Assembly (NCBI GenBank): GCA_034509425.1
Contig: JAVTVJ010000826.1
Coordinates: 124,001-188,000, forward strand
From: Eopsaltria australis
Taxonomy: Eukaryota > Chordata > Aves > Passeriformes > Petroicidae
Direction: 5' to 3'
Length of the DNA: 64,000 nucleotides
A program made the position numbers and the translations under genes. Below the pieces are notes generated by a model. It searched no databases and was not told where the DNA came from. It worked only from the letters and a program-made list of their open reading frames with translations. Shown here in pieces: positions 60,501 to 64,000 of this stretch; position 1 is the first letter of the stretch, and every line of letters begins with the position of its first letter.

Positions 60501-63429
60501 GTGTATAGAGGGATTTTGCAAATAGAAATGCTTTTAAAGTTAATTTCCATGTGTACCCAGTTACCTGATTCTGTATATGTTAAAATGAAAATTGCACATT
60601 TATATTTTAAAATTCAAAATGCTGCTTTTATTGGATTTCTAGCCAATAAAGAGAACATCTGTACTATAAATGCAATCTGTCTGTTCAATTTGTACTAAAT
60701 TCATGGCTCTTATAATGGATCTATATATTTACTATTCTTTCCATATAATAGAACACACTCTGGGGGGAGAGGAAGAAGGCAGACTAAGTGTTCATTGGCT
60801 CCTTAGGCCATAAAATATTATAATAAAATATATAATCTTCTACTTATGCCTATATATTGCTATAAGATAAGCACACAAAATCCTGACACATAGACATGAG
60901 TCCCTTTATGTAATGCTTACATTTTTTTTGTTCCTTGCACACATGCATATTATCTTAGTTTTATCCTTTTCCTGACACAGTGAATCTTAAGGCTGGTGGA
61001 AGTAGTAGAAGAATTAGGTTCAACTGTGAATATCAGTGGTAGAACTTCACTTTAACAATGCTGCTGTTTATTCCTTCATTAAATGAACAATTATTTCCTA
61101 GCTGACACCCAAAGCACCCCTATAAAGTATGAAGGGTTGTATAATCAAAAATTAGGAAACATTTCCTTTATAGTAAGAATAAATCTATAGGAAACTAAAA
61201 ACTATCTTTAGTCAATATGGTTTATACAGAGCTGGTGTGGTGATACCTGTCACTGATAAATATTGCAGTTAATCAGTAAGTGCAGCAAAGGCTTATTAGA
61301 TCATCTCGAGGTGGACTTACCAGTATACACATACCCTTGTATTTTCAGATGTCTAATGGATAATAGGTAATTAAATTGAAAAATTAAAAATTTATAATAA
61401 TCTAGTCCCTTCCCTGAGGAAGCTGTGCTTTTACCCATGTATGAAAAGACATGAAAGGAAAGGTTGCTAAAAGCTTGTGTTTGCAGGCTTTTGTCTGATG
61501 TGACCACAAGAGCTCCAGGGATGGATCCAGGCATCATCAGAGGACAGCAGCACTCACCAGCAGCTGGGGTTGCTGAAAAGTGAAGGCCCAGAGCATTCAT
61601 GATGGTGGAGAACTATAAATTAACCTCCACATGACCAGGCAGAAATCTGGAAAGGCAAAAGCTTATGATAACACTGCAAGGACTGCACAGGGGAGAGAGG
61701 TTCACATTTTTCAGGAACTATGTTCTCTGTTAGAAGAGGAAGCATTAGATACAGGTTTTGTCTAAACCAACACAGAACTAAGGGTCTAAGGGGGAAACAT
61801 TAAACTGAACATTACAGAGAAGCCAAAGGTGCAGAGAGGCACAGTGTGCAGGATTACTTATTCTTTAATGACTGAGATTAAAACCTTTAGTCTTATGCAA
61901 AAGAGAGTCAGTAAAATATCCTTGAAGGAAAATGTGTTCAAAGCCCAGATAAAAAATTTATAAATAAAAATGGATTAAGGGCTAATAATTTTGAAGACAT
62001 TTGCTCCTGCACAAGAAGTTTGCAAACAGAAAAACCCTGGAGGTTAACCAATTGTTTTAAAGGAACTCTTTTTTGAAGCAGCCTCCATTTCCATCCTGTC
62101 TCTAAATTCTTCCCTAGGCATCCATCATGACTGCTGAGAGAATATGTGACTGGAAGCACTATTGCCAAAATCTACAGCTGTAGAAAATGCAGAATACCAG
62201 AAAGTTCAATACTAAACAAGCATACTTTAAACCAGAATGTAAATAATTGTTAATGCATGTAAATCTGTTCCTGTAGGTCAGAAAAGTTCTCTAAATTAAA
62301 GTGGTTTTGACCTAGTTATGCCTACTGTGAGATGTCTCATTTGATGCCAGTCCTTCCAAAAAGAGGTATTAGAGAGGCAGACAGAGGCCACTTTCCTGCC
62401 ACAGCAAGCAGATCATTCTGGGTACATTTTTCAGTGCAGTTGGGCTTTTTTGCATTTTCAGTTAGTCAAGCATTAATAATGCACTCTTGTGTACATTATA
62501 TGACTCATGTAATAAAATATTATATTAATATAATTTATAAGCACAGGGTGTTTGGCTGTATGTATGAGCCTTGCCCCTTATTTGTCAGAGAGGTATAAAA
62601 GCCTAACTTTAGTACATGAAGTCAGAATTCCTGTTACTGTCTCACCATTTCCAGTATTTCTTTGTGTTTTCAGGGCTCAGCTTCTTTCTATCCAGTTCAG
62701 AACCCTGAAATGTGAAAGGTTCAGAGGTCTGTATTAATCTGTCAATACTTCCTGAATTATAAACTACAGGACAGAAGCTTGAAAAGAAAGGATTTTTTTT
62801 TAATGGCATTTTTTGTTTATTTGTTAGCTTCTTCATTAGATATTCCATCATAACCTCAAAGTAGCTACACATGACCTCTGAGATAATCTCATTCAGACAG
62901 TTGTGGAACCACCCAGCAATTTCATCAATCCAATGTCCTTTCAAATTTTCAAAAAGAAGTTTTAATATTTTCTTATGATTTCACCCAAATTTTTTCCATT
63001 CCTAATTTACAGTCAGTTTTTGCATTTCAAATGCAAAACCAAATTCTCAACTCTCATTCATTAAAATATTTGAAAAGCATATCCAGTAGTTATGGTTGTG
63101 GTGTTCCCCACTTCTCAAAGGCAAGATCTGCTTCAGAATTCAGTAAGACACTGGACTGAGCTGCAGTGATTTTGTTCCTTCTCCTGGCTGCCTGTAAGCA
63201 CCACCCACAGCTTACTGACTTCAGTGGGGAGAGTCCAGTGACTTCCATGAGTCTTTCATTAGTTTTATAAAAGGCAACTGATTTGCTCAATATTCAACTC
63301 TGTTGCGTGGTTCTTGTGTTTAGTCTTATTTTGGCACACAAAGTGGCAGTTTCTCATGATGGTAGATGAGTAATGCAACAAAAAATGTGTATTTTCTATT
63401 ATGTAGAATTTATACTAAAGAAGAGACTT
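51551..63429. other. Non-coding stretch, no gene recognised
   Basis: Nearly 12 kb with no recognisable gene and no clear CR1 copy. The longest frame is 101 codons (53764-54069, plus), containing a hydrophobic run but no known family. 57640-57720 is TA/CA-rich low complexity. 57840-57915 is pyrimidine-rich. TGAAGTCAATAG near 53481 and ACTGACTTCAGTGGG near 63214 recall the core of the fossil palindromic repeat at 22.2 kb, too short to call. 62510-62540 is nearly pure A/T. Confidence 0.55.
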
Positions 63430-64000
63430 AAGAAGAGACTTCTGTGCAGCTGCAATAGTGCTGCATCCAGCTGGCATCAGGCTACTGGTGGTGTCCCACA
63501 GGGATCAGTGTTGGGCCCAGTTCTGTTTAATATCTTTATTGATGATCTGGTTGAGGGGATTGAGTCTACCATTAGCAACCAAGTTAGGTCAGAGTGTTGA
63601 CCTGCTGGAGAGTGAAGGACTCTGCAGAGGGACCTGGACAAGCTGGACAGATGGACTGAGACCAACAGCAGGAGGTTCCACAAGACCAAATGCCTACAGG
63701 AGGGTGTAGTCAGCTGTGGGTTGGGCTCTTCTCCCAGGCAACCAGTGACAGAACAAGAAGACATGGTCTGAAGCTGTGCCAGGGGAGGTGTAGGTTGAAC
63801 ATTAAAAAGAAATACTTCACAGAAAGGGTACTAGATATCAGAATGGGCTGCCCAGGGAGGTGGTGGAGTCACCATCCCCGGAGGTGTTTAAGGAAAGCCT
63901 GGATGTGGGCACTCAGTGCCATGGTCTGGTTGAGAAGGTGGTGTTCAATCATAGGTTAGACTTGAAGATCTCAGAGGTCTTTTCCATCCTAACTTATTCT
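63430..64000 (+). mobile_element. CR1 LINE fragment with partial reverse transcriptase, sense, runs off the window
   Basis: A frame around 63440-63580 encodes [20 protein letters not shown], a hallmark of the CR1 reverse transcriptase (the conserved 'PQGSVLGP' fingers/palm block and the 'FNIFIxDL' block). Just after this the sequence jumps from CATTAGCAA to CCAAGTTAGG, so the catalytic FADD (YADD-type) codons expected there are gone. GACCTGCTGGAGAGTGAAGG and GACCTGGACAAGCTGGACAG follow. A second, larger gap joins ACCAAATGCC (about 63692) to AGGAGGGTGTAGTC, skipping several hundred bases. The rest is the ORF2 tail and 3' UTR. The usual ORF2 stop after 'CCATGGTC' is TGG instead of TAG (about 63928). 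The element is dead. Its 3' terminus probably lies just past base 64000. Confidence 0.95.

Noticed and set aside
1..64000. tRNA, rRNA, CRISPR arrays, bacterial operons, phage or retroviral genes
   Set aside because: I looked for tRNA box motifs, regularly spaced repeats, ribosome binding site-led gene runs and retroviral hallmark motifs and saw none. The only reverse transcriptase sequence belongs to CR1.

Overview
The window reads as ordinary non-coding DNA from a sauropsid, most likely a bird. The main evidence is a scatter of 5'-truncated CR1 LINE fragments, the dominant retrotransposon family of birds, several of which keep the typical 3' end with repeats of the ATTCTATG type. The sequence is AT-rich, poor in CpG, has no bacterial-style gene packing, and its longest ATG-to-stop frame is 125 codons, which is what unselected sequence of this size gives. 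I recognise no host protein, rRNA, tRNA, CRISPR array or CpG island. It could be intergenic or the inside of a very large intron; the sequence alone does not decide.

Layout. 1-2072: unannotated AT-rich sequence. 2073-2332: antisense CR1 end. 2333-19299: about 17 kb almost free of recognisable repeats, with small direct repeats, poly-T runs and a paired-palindrome block near 11.9 kb. 19300-19480: degraded sense CR1. About 22.2 kb: short palindromic element that looks like an old sauropsid repeat. 26060-26450 and 31993-32117: antisense CR1 pieces, with a possible homeodomain-rich conserved block between them and a hairpin at 28.27 kb. 32.4-32.8 kb: the strongest TAAT-rich block in the window. 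34420-34790: the best preserved CR1 3' end, sense, with an open frame running to the native-position ORF2 stop. 42745-42862, probably 43775-44055, 50158-50390 and 51363-51550: further CR1 pieces of different age and orientation. 63430-64000: a sense CR1 piece holding part of the reverse transcriptase domain, with two internal deletions, reaching the right edge of the window.

No genes work together here. Functional content, if any, is regulatory; I list four low-confidence candidate regulatory blocks chosen by eye from motif clustering. I did not find an undescribed biological system, and the findings below are modest: mobile-element decay patterns, inverted repeats and possible conserved elements. 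Element boundaries are good to roughly 10-20 bases because they were set by reading, not by alignment.
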